DNA from: Streptomyces sp. NRRL F-5727
Lineage (GTDB): Bacteria > Actinomycetota > Actinomycetes > Streptomycetales > Streptomycetaceae
NCBI RefSeq assembly: GCF_000719555.1
Contig: NZ_JOGX01000032.1
Location: 26,096 to 90,095 of the forward strand
Length of the DNA: 64,000 nt
Direction of reading: 5' to 3'
A program made the position numbers and the translations under genes. The notes beneath the pieces were generated by a model. The model saw only the letters and a list, made by a program, of their open reading frames with translations. It did not search any database and was not told where the DNA came from. Of this stretch, positions 56,734 to 64,000 are shown one piece after another; the first letter of the stretch is position 1; every line of letters starts with the position of its first letter.

Positions 56734-57741
56734 TCAGCGGGCGTACGGGTTGTCCGGGACCGGGCCCGGCTGTGTCGGGAGCGGCGGGTACCCCGGCGGG
56801 TGCGGCGGCTCGGAGGACGCGGGGGTCCTGCGGAGGCGGGCGAGGTCGGCGAAGATGAAGAGCACCGCGACCCCGCACAGGATCGTCGACTGCGTCGAGA
56901 AGCCGACGTTCTTCAGGTTGAGGAGCGTCTGGAGGGCGCCGGCGAAGAGCGAGCCGACCGCCACGTCGAGGACCGTGCCCTCGCCGGTCCGCAGGCTGCA
57001 CCCGCCGGCGGTCAGACCGAGCAGGCACACGATCATGAACTCCCGGCTCAGCCCGGCCTGCGTCGTCGTCCCGATCCGCGCCGTGAACGCGAACCCGGCC
57101 ACCGCCGCCAGCAGGAACGCCGGCAGGAACAGCAGCACCGTCACCCGCAGCCAGCCCGGCTCAGGCACCGCGAGCCGCCGCTCCTGGCGGGGCAGGTACC
57201 AGGCCACGAGCAGGAAGAGCGCCACCCCGATCAGGAACAGGCCGGGGATCCGCGCCCCGTTGTAGTCCAGCGCCGCCAGCCAGGACGCCCGCACCAGCAC
57301 CGTGCCCTCGGGCGCGATGTCGCCGACCAGCGTCTCGGCGCCGATCAGCAGCGCGACCGCCGAGAACAGGGCGTGCCCCGTCTGCGCGTTCAGCGACAGG
57401 AAGCCGCTGAGGAAGGCGAACGGCACCGCCGCCAGGAGCGCGAGCAGCATCCCGAACAGCATGCCGCCGTTGTCGGAGGCGTTCACGCCGAGGATCACCG
57501 CGCCCAGGCCGGCCACACCGATCGTGGCCGGCTCGATCCGCTTGCTGCGCAGCAGCAGCAACTGCGACAGGGCCAGCACGCCGGGGACCACCGAGACCGA
57601 GGCGATCGTCCTCAGCATCCGGTCCGCCGAGGACGTCGACGCCTCGCCCACGCACACCACCACGAGCGCGACCGTCGCCGCCCCGATCAGCCCCAGCCAC
57701 CACCCCTGCCCCCGCCGCACCGCGGACCCGCCGTCCGTCAC
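56734..57741 (-). CDS. RbsC-like ABC permease-family membrane protein
   Basis: A 335-residue membrane protein with a GTG start behind GAGGGG. About nine hydrophobic segments are visible (GLIGAATVALVVVCVGE; ALSQLLLLRS; MLFGMLLALLAAVPFAFLSG). The C-terminal GLTAGGCSLRTGEGTVLDVA followed by LFAGALQTLLNLKNVGF is the BPD_transp_2 motif of ribose/xylose-type sugar permeases. No ATPase or binding protein is beside it, so it may be an orphan component. Confidence 0.7.
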   Translation of the reverse strand: MTDGGSAVRRGQGWWLGLIGAATVALVVVCVGEASTSSADRMLRTIASVSVVPGVLALSQLLLLRSKRIEPATIGVAGLGAVILGVNASDNGGMLFGMLLALLAAVPFAFLSGFLSLNAQTGHALFSAVALLIGAETLVGDIAPEGTVLVRASWLAALDYNGARIPGLFLIGVALFLLVAWYLPRQERRLAVPEPGWLRVTVLLFLPAFLLAAVAGFAFTARIGTTTQAGLSREFMIVCLLGLTAGGCSLRTGEGTVLDVAVGSLFAGALQTLLNLKNVGFSTQSTILCGVAVLFIFADLARLRRTPASSEPPHPPGYPPLPTQPGPVPDNPYAR

Positions 57742-57883
57742 GCCAGCCCCTCCCGTACACCCGTCCCCAACGCCAAGTGCCCATCCTGGCCCATCCCTTG
57801 GCGCCCGCCACCCGCCTTCCGGAAACTCGCCCGCGGGGAAATCCCCTGGCCGCCGCCCGGCCCGCCCCGATACGTTCCCCGCC

Positions 57884-58255
57884 ATGACCAGCCCCGGCAC
57901 CAGCCCCCAGCCCCGGCCGACGACGACCCTCTGGCGCCCCACCGGCCCCGAGGAGCTCGCCCTGGTCCGCGCGCTGGACTGGCGCGCCTGGCCGCCCCGA
58001 CTGCCCGAGCAGCCGATCTTCTACCCCGTCCTGAACGAGGACTACGCGATCCGCATCGCCCGCGACTGGAACGTGAAGCACAGCGGCGCCGGCTACGTCA
58101 CCCGCTTCGAGGTCGACTCCGCCTTCCTCGCCCGCTACCCCGTCCAGCAGGCCGGCGGCCGCACCATCCTGGAGCTGTGGGTCCCCGCCGAGGACCTGGA
58201 CGAGTTCAACGCCCACATCGTCGGCCCGATCACCGTCACCCACGAGTTCCGCTGA
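57884..58255 (+). CDS. ADP-ribosylation/crystallin J1-annotated family protein
   Basis: A 123-residue protein starting MTSPGTSPQPRPTTTLWRPT. The conserved part is DWRAWPPRLPEQPIFYPVLN, YAIRIARDWNVKHSGAGYVT, RFEVDSAFLARYPVQQAGGR and LWVPAEDLDEFNAHIVGPIT. Streptomyces proteins of this type are commonly annotated as ADP-ribosylation/crystallin J1, without proven activity. It is divergent from the permease gene. Confidence 0.75.
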   Translation: MTSPGTSPQPRPTTTLWRPTGPEELALVRALDWRAWPPRLPEQPIFYPVLNEDYAIRIARDWNVKHSGAGYVTRFEVDSAFLARYPVQQAGGRTILELWVPAEDLDEFNAHIVGPITVTHEFR

Positions 58256-58322
58256 CCCGCCGGACTCGGTGGGCGGAAAGATCGACAGGGTCGTACAACC
58301 TTTCGGTCGGCCGTGGGTCTCA

Positions 58323-58376
58323 TGGGGTGGCAGGAGCATGACGCGTCTGCCGCGAAGGCCGAGTCCTGCCACCCCA
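58323..58376 (+). promoter_or_regulatory. 13-bp leader hairpin touching the ribosome binding site
   Basis: TGGGGTGGCAGGA (58323-58335) and TCCTGCCACCCCA (58364-58376) form a perfect stem with a 28-nt loop. The ribosome binding site AGGAGGAAC begins at the last base of the stem, so folding could control translation of the following secreted protein. Confidence 0.6.
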
Positions 58377-58389
58377 GGAGGAACAGCAC

Positions 58390-60588
58390 GTGCTTCCGTC
58401 CCGCCCGCACCACCGTCGTCTCGCCGCCGCCGTCGGCATCGTCCTCGCCGCGACCGCCGGCGCGGGCCTGCTGACCGTGCCCGCGCACGCCGCGCCCGCC
58501 GCGGCCGTCGCCGCGAGCACCGCCGAGGCACCCCTGACGTTCCCCGAGCGGGCCGAACTGGCCGGCGTCGGCAACACCCACTTCCTCACCCGCGATCCGG
58601 AGACCGGAACGTCCACGGTGCGGTCGTACAAGGACGGAACCGGGCAGGGCTACGACGGCCGCGTCGACCTGCGGTCCACCCGGACCGACGACTACGTGGT
58701 CCACGTCGGCCACTACTCCGTGGAACAGCGGAACGTCGACGCGAGCAGCCCGCTGCAGGTCCCCCTGGGGGTGACGCAGACCGGCACCGTCGTCTACGCC
58801 GGATCCGCCGCCGACGCCGTCTTCACCTCCGTCGAGACCGAGACGGGCACGGTGCTGCGCAAGCACACCGCCGCGGGCACCTCCGTCGTGACCGGCTTCC
58901 CCGAGGGCGCGATCTGGATGAGCGTCGCCCCCGCGACGCACGACCACGCCCTCGTCACCTTCACCGACCGCACCGGGGCGAAGTGGGGCCTGCTCGACCT
59001 CGCCACCGGCACCGTGGGCGACATTCACGCCCGTACGGCCGGGGCGGCGAACGGCGACGTGGCGGTCTCCGAGACCCACGTGGCCTGGACCGAGGGCGAG
59101 GGGACCGTCAACCCGAAGCTCTTCGTCCTCGACCGCGCCACGGACCAGGTGCGGGAGATCCCGCTCCCGGACAGGCAGTCGGACCGGCTCCAGATCGGGC
59201 TGCTCGCCGGCTGGGTGGTGTACGGCGAGGCCGGCGGCCTCGCCTCGGGCACCACGAACCCGCTGCATGCCGTCACCGCGTACAGCCTGACCGACCCCGC
59301 CGCGGCCCCGGTGAAGCTGCTCGACCACCTCACCTCCTCCGTCGCCGCCCCGGACGGCAGCCTCTACGTGCGCGGCGGTCTCGTCGGCCAGGGCGAGGGC
59401 ATGTACCGGATCGCGGACACCGGCGGCGCGAAGCCGGAGGTCACCCTGGTGGCCACGACCGGCGAGCCCACCGAGGTCGTGATCGGTTCCGGCGGCCTGC
59501 CCGCGACGGTCGACCTCGACAAGAACGGCGGGAAGCTCTCCTTCGCCTGGGACTTCTCCCGGACCAGCGTCGACATCAAGGTCACGCTGCGGCACGTCCG
59601 CACCGGCAAGACCAGCCAGATGTACGAGACCCACCCCGCCGGTACCACCGTCCCGTTCACGTGGGACGGCACCGTCGGCAGCTCCTACGAGGGCGCCCCC
59701 AACGGCGCCTACACCTGGCAGGTCGAGGCCAAGCCGCTCAACGGCATCGGCCCCACCGCGACCAAGACGGGCGGCTTCACCGTCACCCGCGCCGTCCGGC
59801 CGCACGACTTCAACGACAACGCCGGCCTCGACCTGCTGAGCCGTGACACGTCCGGCCGCCTCTGGCGCCAGGACTCCCACTACAGCCCCTACGCCAACAA
59901 CGGGCAGATCATCGACGTGGACGCGCCCGTGTCCGTCGGCACCGGCTGGCAGGTCTACGACCGGATCGAGGCCGTCGGCAACCTCGCGGGCTCGCCGGTC
60001 GGCGACCTCCTCGCCCGCGACCGGGACGGCGTCCTCTGGCTCTACCAGGGCAACGGCACCGGAGGCTTCGCCACCCGCGTCCGGGTCGGCGGCGGCTGGC
60101 AGACCTACGACAAGATCACCGGCGGGTCCGACCTCACCGGCGACGGCCGCGCCGACGTCCTCGCCACCGACCGCACCGGCGTCCTGTGGCTGTACAAGTC
60201 CACCGGGAACGCCACCGCGCCCTTCGCCACCCGCCAGCGGATCGGCGCCGGCTGGGCCGGCTACACCAAGCTCGCCGCCACCGGGAACATCGGCGGCGCC
60301 GCCCCCGGCGACCTCGTCGCCCGCGACAAGGACGGCGTCCTGTGGCTGTACCTCGGCAAGGGCGACGGCACCTTCGCGCCGCGCGCCCGCGTCGGCAGCG
60401 GGTGGAACGCGTACACCCACATCGTCGCCGTCGGCGACTCCACCGGGGACGGGCGCGCGGACCTGGTCGGCCTCAGCCCCGACGGCAACTGGCTGTACAA
60501 GGGAACCGGGAGCTGGAGCGCCCCCTTCAAGGGCCGTGAACTCATGGGCCAGACCATCCCGGTGAACGCCTCGCAGCTCGTCTTCTGA
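58390..60588 (+). CDS. Large secreted FG-GAP/VCBS repeat protein
   Basis: A 732-residue exported protein with a GTG start behind AGGAGGAAC. The signal peptide is RLAAAVGIVLAATAGAGLLT ending at AHAA. Residues about 40-430 form beta-propeller-like repeats; a FlgD/Ig-like segment (FAWDFSRTSVDIKVTLRHVR) follows. Residues about 470-720 hold at least four FG-GAP/VCBS repeats such as GNLAGSPVGDLLARDRDGVL and GDSTGDGRADLVGLSPDGNW. It resembles the C-termini of the two neighbouring I36 paralogs but is intact. Confidence 0.82.
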   Translation: MLPSRPHHRRLAAAVGIVLAATAGAGLLTVPAHAAPAAAVAASTAEAPLTFPERAELAGVGNTHFLTRDPETGTSTVRSYKDGTGQGYDGRVDLRSTRTDDYVVHVGHYSVEQRNVDASSPLQVPLGVTQTGTVVYAGSAADAVFTSVETETGTVLRKHTAAGTSVVTGFPEGAIWMSVAPATHDHALVTFTDRTGAKWGLLDLATGTVGDIHARTAGAANGDVAVSETHVAWTEGEGTVNPKLFVLDRATDQVREIPLPDRQSDRLQIGLLAGWVVYGEAGGLASGTTNPLHAVTAYSLTDPAAAPVKLLDHLTSSVAAPDGSLYVRGGLVGQGEGMYRIADTGGAKPEVTLVATTGEPTEVVIGSGGLPATVDLDKNGGKLSFAWDFSRTSVDIKVTLRHVRTGKTSQMYETHPAGTTVPFTWDGTVGSSYEGAPNGAYTWQVEAKPLNGIGPTATKTGGFTVTRAVRPHDFNDNAGLDLLSRDTSGRLWRQDSHYSPYANNGQIIDVDAPVSVGTGWQVYDRIEAVGNLAGSPVGDLLARDRDGVLWLYQGNGTGGFATRVRVGGGWQTYDKITGGSDLTGDGRADVLATDRTGVLWLYKSTGNATAPFATRQRIGAGWAGYTKLAATGNIGGAAPGDLVARDKDGVLWLYLGKGDGTFAPRARVGSGWNAYTHIVAVGDSTGDGRADLVGLSPDGNWLYKGTGSWSAPFKGRELMGQTIPVNASQLVF

Positions 60589-60601
60589 CGGCACCGGGGG
60601 G

Positions 60602-60629
60602 CCTTCCGGCGCGCACCCGCGCCGGAAGG
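60602..60629. terminator. Bidirectional terminator
   Basis: Perfect 12-bp stem CCTTCCGGCGCG/CGCGCCGGAAGG with a 4-nt loop, between the convergent FG-GAP and ABC permease genes. Confidence 0.75.
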
Positions 60630-60641
60630 ACCACCCGGGGC

Positions 60642-62252
60642 TCAGCCCTTGCTGACCGCCGTCAGGATCTCCGGCAGTCGCTTCACCATCCGCCCCGACA
60701 TGAGCTTCAGGGCGCCCCAGGTCAGCAGGGCGCCGTAGGTGACGCCCAGCGGCAGCAGCAGCCACAGCAGGGCGTGCTGGTCGCTGACGCGCAGCCACAC
60801 CAGCAGGGCGATCAGCGGGGCGCACAGCAGCGGGCCGCCGAACATGCCGCCGAAGATCGCGGCGACCGCCATGCCGCCCTGGCCCGGCGCCACGTTGCGG
60901 CGCGAGTCCTGGGGGATCGAGTACGGGTACCGCACCGAGGCGACCACACCCAGCGCCAGCATCGCGCCGAGCAGCGCGAACGCGAGCCCGAAGACCTCCG
61001 GGAGCTGCGACCAGCCGCCCGTGACCAGCGCCGTGCCCACGGCGACGACCACCGTGAACGGGACGGTGATCGCGATCATCACGTACGCCCGGTCCCGCAG
61101 CTCCGCGTACGCGTCCGCCGGCGACGCGATGGTCTGCGCGACCATCCAGAACGCCGACGAGTCCTGCCCGAACTGGTTGAACATCTGCACGCCCAGCATC
61201 CCCGAGGCGAAGCACGCCCAGTAGACCGAACCGGCCTCCTGGAAGGCGTTGAACATCGGCACGAGCGCGCCGATCGCCAGCGCCGACACCCACGCGGCCT
61301 TCGTCTTCGGATCCCGCCAGATGTAGCGGAAGCAGCGCTCCATGACCGCGCCGGTACGCCCCCCGGGCAGCAGCCGCGCGGCAAGCCCGCGGCCCCGCGC
61401 CGGGTCCCGTACCGTGTCCGGCGCCGCGCCGACCGTCGAACCGTCCGGCTCGACCATCAGCCGCACCAGGCTCCGCCGCCACCACCACAGCAGCACCACC
61501 AGCAGCACCAGCGACGGCACCAGCCGCGCCACGGCGAGCGCGAGGTCACCGTCCGCCGCCGACCGCACCGCCGCCACCGCGGAGGCCGGCGGCAGCCAGC
61601 CCACCACCGATGCCACCGTGTCCAGCGCCGACAGGTCCTTCGCCCGGCCCAGCGCCTGCGCGCCGAAGTTGACCGCCTGGATGCCCAGCGCGATCACCAG
61701 ACCGCTCAGCAGCGCCATGTCCCGCCCCTTGCGGGAGGTCAGCAGCCGTACGTTGGCCGTCGCGATCGCCCGCGACAGGGCCACGCACACCAGCAGCACC
61801 AGCGGCACCGCGAGGACGGCGAACACCGTCGCCGCCGCCCCGTGCGCCACGGCGGCGACCGCCCCGACCGCCAGGCAGAGGGTGAACAGCGGCCCGATCC
61901 CCACCAGGGACGCCACCAGCAGCGCCCGCACCAGCGGCTGCGGCCGCAGCGGCAGCATCACCAGACGCGACGGGTCCAGCGTCTCGTCCCCGCTCGGCAG
62001 GAACAGCGGCATCACCGCCCAGCCCAGCGCGAACACCCCGACCGTGAGCACCGACACCGCCCCGGCCGCCTCGTGCCCCCGCAGCAGCAGGAAGCCCAGC
62101 ACCATGAAGGCGGCGATCAGCAGCACCACCACCAGGGAGGTGACGAACGCGGCCGTGCGCCCGCCCGACTGGCGCAGCCCGTTGCGCATCAGCGACAGCT
62201 TCAGCCGGACGAAGACCGGCGTGAGCGACGGCTCGGCGGTCGTCGCCGTCAT
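60642..62252 (-). CDS. ABC transporter permease
   Basis: A 536-residue membrane protein with about twelve hydrophobic segments (AAFVTSLVVVLLIAAFMVLG; VLTVGVFALGWAVMPLFLPS; LVLLVVLLWWWRRSLVRLMV). It starts MTATTAEPSLTPVFVRLKLS in an ATGA overlap with the ATPase stop. The FRYIWRDPKTKAAWVSALAI loop and SVRYPYSIPQDSRRNVAPGQ are typical of large actinobacterial ABC permeases of unknown substrate. It forms an exporter with the ATPase. Confidence 0.8.
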   Translation of the reverse strand: MTATTAEPSLTPVFVRLKLSLMRNGLRQSGGRTAAFVTSLVVVLLIAAFMVLGFLLLRGHEAAGAVSVLTVGVFALGWAVMPLFLPSGDETLDPSRLVMLPLRPQPLVRALLVASLVGIGPLFTLCLAVGAVAAVAHGAAATVFAVLAVPLVLLVCVALSRAIATANVRLLTSRKGRDMALLSGLVIALGIQAVNFGAQALGRAKDLSALDTVASVVGWLPPASAVAAVRSAADGDLALAVARLVPSLVLLVVLLWWWRRSLVRLMVEPDGSTVGAAPDTVRDPARGRGLAARLLPGGRTGAVMERCFRYIWRDPKTKAAWVSALAIGALVPMFNAFQEAGSVYWACFASGMLGVQMFNQFGQDSSAFWMVAQTIASPADAYAELRDRAYVMIAITVPFTVVVAVGTALVTGGWSQLPEVFGLAFALLGAMLALGVVASVRYPYSIPQDSRRNVAPGQGGMAVAAIFGGMFGGPLLCAPLIALLVWLRVSDQHALLWLLLPLGVTYGALLTWGALKLMSGRMVKRLPEILTAVSKG

Positions 62253-63106
62253 CGGCGGTCACCCTGGGCGCCGCCGCCCAGCCAGTCCAGCGAATCGCCC
62301 GCCGCGGCCCGGCCGTTCGCGCCCACCAGCTCCAGGAACGCCTCCTGGAGGGTGGCCGCGTCGCCCTTCACCTCCGCCAGCGGACCCTGGGCCCGGATCC
62401 GGCCGCCGGCCATCACCGCGACCCAGTCGCACAGCGACTCCACCAGCTCCATCACATGGCTGGAGAAGACGACCGTCGCGCCGGAGGTCGTGTACCGCTC
62501 CAGGACGCCCCGGATGGTCTGCGCCGACACCGGGTCGACGCCCTCGAAGGGCTCGTCCAGGAAGAGCACGTCCGGGTTGTGGAGCAGCGCCGCCGCCAGA
62601 CCGATCTTCTTCCGCATGCCGGTCGAGTAGTCGACGACCAGCTTGTGCTGCGAACCGGCCAGGTCCAGCACGTCGAGGAGCTGGGTGGCCCGCTTGTCGA
62701 CCTCCGCACCGGGCAGCCCCCGCAGCCGCCCGCTGTACGCGAGGAGTTCACGGCCCGAGAGCCGCTCGAAGAGCCGCAGCCCCTCCGGCAGGATGCCGAT
62801 CCTCGCCTTCACCTCCGCGACCGACTCGGGGTCGCGCCACACGTCGTGGCCGGCCACCCGGATCCGGCCGGAGTCCGGCCGCAGCAGGCCGGTGATCATG
62901 GAGAGGGTGGTGGTCTTGCCGGCGCCGTTCGGCCCGACGAGCCCGATGAACCTCCCCGCCGGCAGCACCAGATCGATCCCGTTCACGGCGATCTGCTGGC
63001 CGAACCGTTTCCACACCCCCTCCACCTGCACCGCGGGCGCCGCACCGGATGATTCCGGTGCGGCGCCCGTCGGTTCGAACGTTCCGTCAGATGCCTGGTC
63101 GGGCAT
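62249..63106 (-). CDS. ABC transporter ATP-binding protein
   Basis: A 285-residue ATPase with Walker A LVGPNGAGKTTTLSMITGLL, signature YSTGMRKKIGLAAALLHNPD, Walker B VLFLDEPFEGVDPVSAQTIR and the H-loop in ATVVFSSHVMELVESLCDWV. The first 25 residues are a Pro/Ser-rich extension. It is coupled to the permease gene. Substrate unknown. Confidence 0.88.
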   Translation of the reverse strand: MPDQASDGTFEPTGAAPESSGAAPAVQVEGVWKRFGQQIAVNGIDLVLPAGRFIGLVGPNGAGKTTTLSMITGLLRPDSGRIRVAGHDVWRDPESVAEVKARIGILPEGLRLFERLSGRELLAYSGRLRGLPGAEVDKRATQLLDVLDLAGSQHKLVVDYSTGMRKKIGLAAALLHNPDVLFLDEPFEGVDPVSAQTIRGVLERYTTSGATVVFSSHVMELVESLCDWVAVMAGGRIRAQGPLAEVKGDAATLQEAFLELVGANGRAAAGDSLDWLGGGAQGDRR

Positions 63107-63201
63107 GGTCCGTCAACCCTTCGGTTGTCCCCGTACGGCGCTGGTCACGCCATGTCGGCCACCCTAAAGGGCGACTCGGGGAAAACCCCAGGTCAGTCAG
63201 G

Positions 63202-63906
63202 TCACGGACGGCGGGCCCGCGATTCGGCCGCCTCGCGCCCGCACGCGTACGCGAGCGCGCTGATCAGCTCCTCCGCGTCCGGCAGCCAGCGGTTGGCCGG
63301 CGTGGGCCGCCGCGCCCACTGGACCGCGCCCCGGCCGCCGACCCGGGTGGGCGGCGCCGCCACGTAGTGGCCCTCCCCGCGGGTGGCGAGGTCGAGCGAG
63401 GCCGGCGCCCAGCCCAGCTTGCGGATCAGGTCCGGGACCTTCGCGGAGGCGCCGGGCAGCACGAAGAAGAACATCCGGCGGTCCGGGGTGCAGGTCACCG
63501 GGCCCAGCGTCAGCTCCATGCGTTCCATGCGCGCGAGCGCGAGGAAACCGGCCGCCTCGGGCACCTCGATCGCGTCGAAGGTGCGGCCGGTGGGGAGGAG
63601 GATCGACGACTTCGGCTGCTTCGACCACATGCGGCGGGCGCCGACCGCGCTCCCGGTCGCCAGCGTCGCCCAGTCGGGTTTCACGGCGTGGGCACCCGGC
63701 AGCGGGCAGTCGGCGGTGCCGCAGGAGCAGTGCTCCCGGCCGTCGACGGCTTCCAGCCAGGTCCCCGGGAACACGTCCCAGTGGCGCTCTTCCGCGTACC
63801 GCACGGCGCTGTCGAGCAGCTGCTCGCCCCGCTGCTTGGGGATCTGCGCGGCTTCCGTCGTGACTCCGATGGTCTCATCCACGGTGAAGACAACTGCCCC
63901 CGTCAC
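63202..63906 (-). CDS. Bifunctional primase/polymerase N-terminal-domain protein
   Basis: A 234-residue protein with a probable GTG start. ERHWDVFPGTWLEAVDGREH, CSCGTADCPLPGAHAVKPDW and SKQPKSSILLPTGRTFDAIE match the prim-pol (pfam09250) N-terminal domain, and GWAPASLDLATRGEGHYVAA continues it. The CSCG..DC-P cysteines may bind zinc. Chromosomal copies occur widely in Streptomyces as stand-alone genes, so this need not be mobile. The 94 bp to the window edge show nothing clear. Confidence 0.75.
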   Translation of the reverse strand: MTGAVVFTVDETIGVTTEAAQIPKQRGEQLLDSAVRYAEERHWDVFPGTWLEAVDGREHCSCGTADCPLPGAHAVKPDWATLATGSAVGARRMWSKQPKSSILLPTGRTFDAIEVPEAAGFLALARMERMELTLGPVTCTPDRRMFFFVLPGASAKVPDLIRKLGWAPASLDLATRGEGHYVAAPPTRVGGRGAVQWARRPTPANRWLPDAEELISALAYACGREAAESRARRP

Positions 63907-64000
63907 CTGGGGTTACGGGCGCGGCGGCGCCGGGGGTGAGGCATCGATCCTGCATGCGGGGCGCATGGGTGCACGCGCGGGGGCGCGCGGGGGACCGGGG

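Noticed and set aside
58135..61488. 1117-codon open frame on the minus strand
   Set aside because: It is antisense to the FG-GAP gene and part of the ABC permease; composition is Gly/Val/Arg-rich and without domains.
1..64000. tRNA, rRNA, transposase and CRISPR genes
   Set aside because: I saw no tRNA or rRNA gene, no insertion sequence and no CRISPR/Cas proteins while reading both strands; small tRNA genes could still be missed without a search tool.

Overview
The window is high-GC, high-density Actinobacterial DNA, almost certainly a Streptomyces chromosome. Supporting signs are third-position G/C bias so strong that long shadow frames stay open, many GTG and occasional TTG starts, an HTH/DUF397 pair, a DmdR1-type DtxR regulator, a DUF6058 protein and FG-GAP secreted proteins. 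Two parts meet at about position 32,100.

Positions 1 to about 32,100 are the right-hand part of an integrated siphovirus prophage; its left end, lysis genes, remaining tail genes and attL lie outside the window. Most genes are on the minus strand and read leftward: an early/replication block (29,181 to 16,782: Cro-like HTH, ERF annealing protein, WhiB-like protein, C5 methyltransferase, replication-initiator-like protein, HNH nuclease, SSB, small unknowns), tandem hairpin terminators, a lipoprotein, then the virion block (16,088 to 1: small and large terminase, portal, MuF-type capsid protein, scaffold, HK97-fold capsid protein, connector proteins, tail tube, frameshifted tail chaperones, tape measure, distal tail proteins). 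Many neighbouring early genes overlap by 4 nt (ATGA, GTGA, TTGA). On the plus strand at the right end a lysogeny cassette reads rightward: CI-like repressor, small membrane protein and large serine integrase. One plus-strand gene with its own terminator (12,327) sits inside the virion block and looks like a moron. A shared operator-like motif occurs at the early promoter, before the repressor and before the HNH/SSB genes.

The prophage is inserted inside an acyl-CoA synthetase/4-coumarate-CoA-ligase-like gene. Only the 3' part of that gene is in the window, and the phage-side end of the junction supplies a good ribosome binding site and an in-frame GTG to this fragment. Downstream lie enoyl-CoA hydratase, TetR, threonine dehydratase-like, a secreted zinc metallopeptidase, a Cys-leader-type peptide before a 2OG-Fe(II) oxygenase, citrate synthase, pdxH, an ABC exporter divergent from a NarL-type two-component system, a PAS protein, an SIS-domain protein and dmdR1. 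This order resembles what I recall of the S. coelicolor SCO4383 to SCO4394 neighbourhood.

From 47 to 64 kb lie ordinary accessory chromosome genes: an alpha/beta hydrolase, two tandem I36/FG-GAP secreted proteins that both break frame at the same point, an XRE/DUF397 pair, an HTH protein with an EP repeat, DUF6058, glutaredoxin-like, an RbsC-like permease, a large FG-GAP protein, an ABC transporter pair and a primase-polymerase-like domain protein. The most unusual non-coding signal is between pdxH and the ABC permease: a minus-strand promoter, a 15-nt Shine-Dalgarno match to the 16S rRNA 3' end, a 12-codon reading frame and a nested-hairpin RNA.
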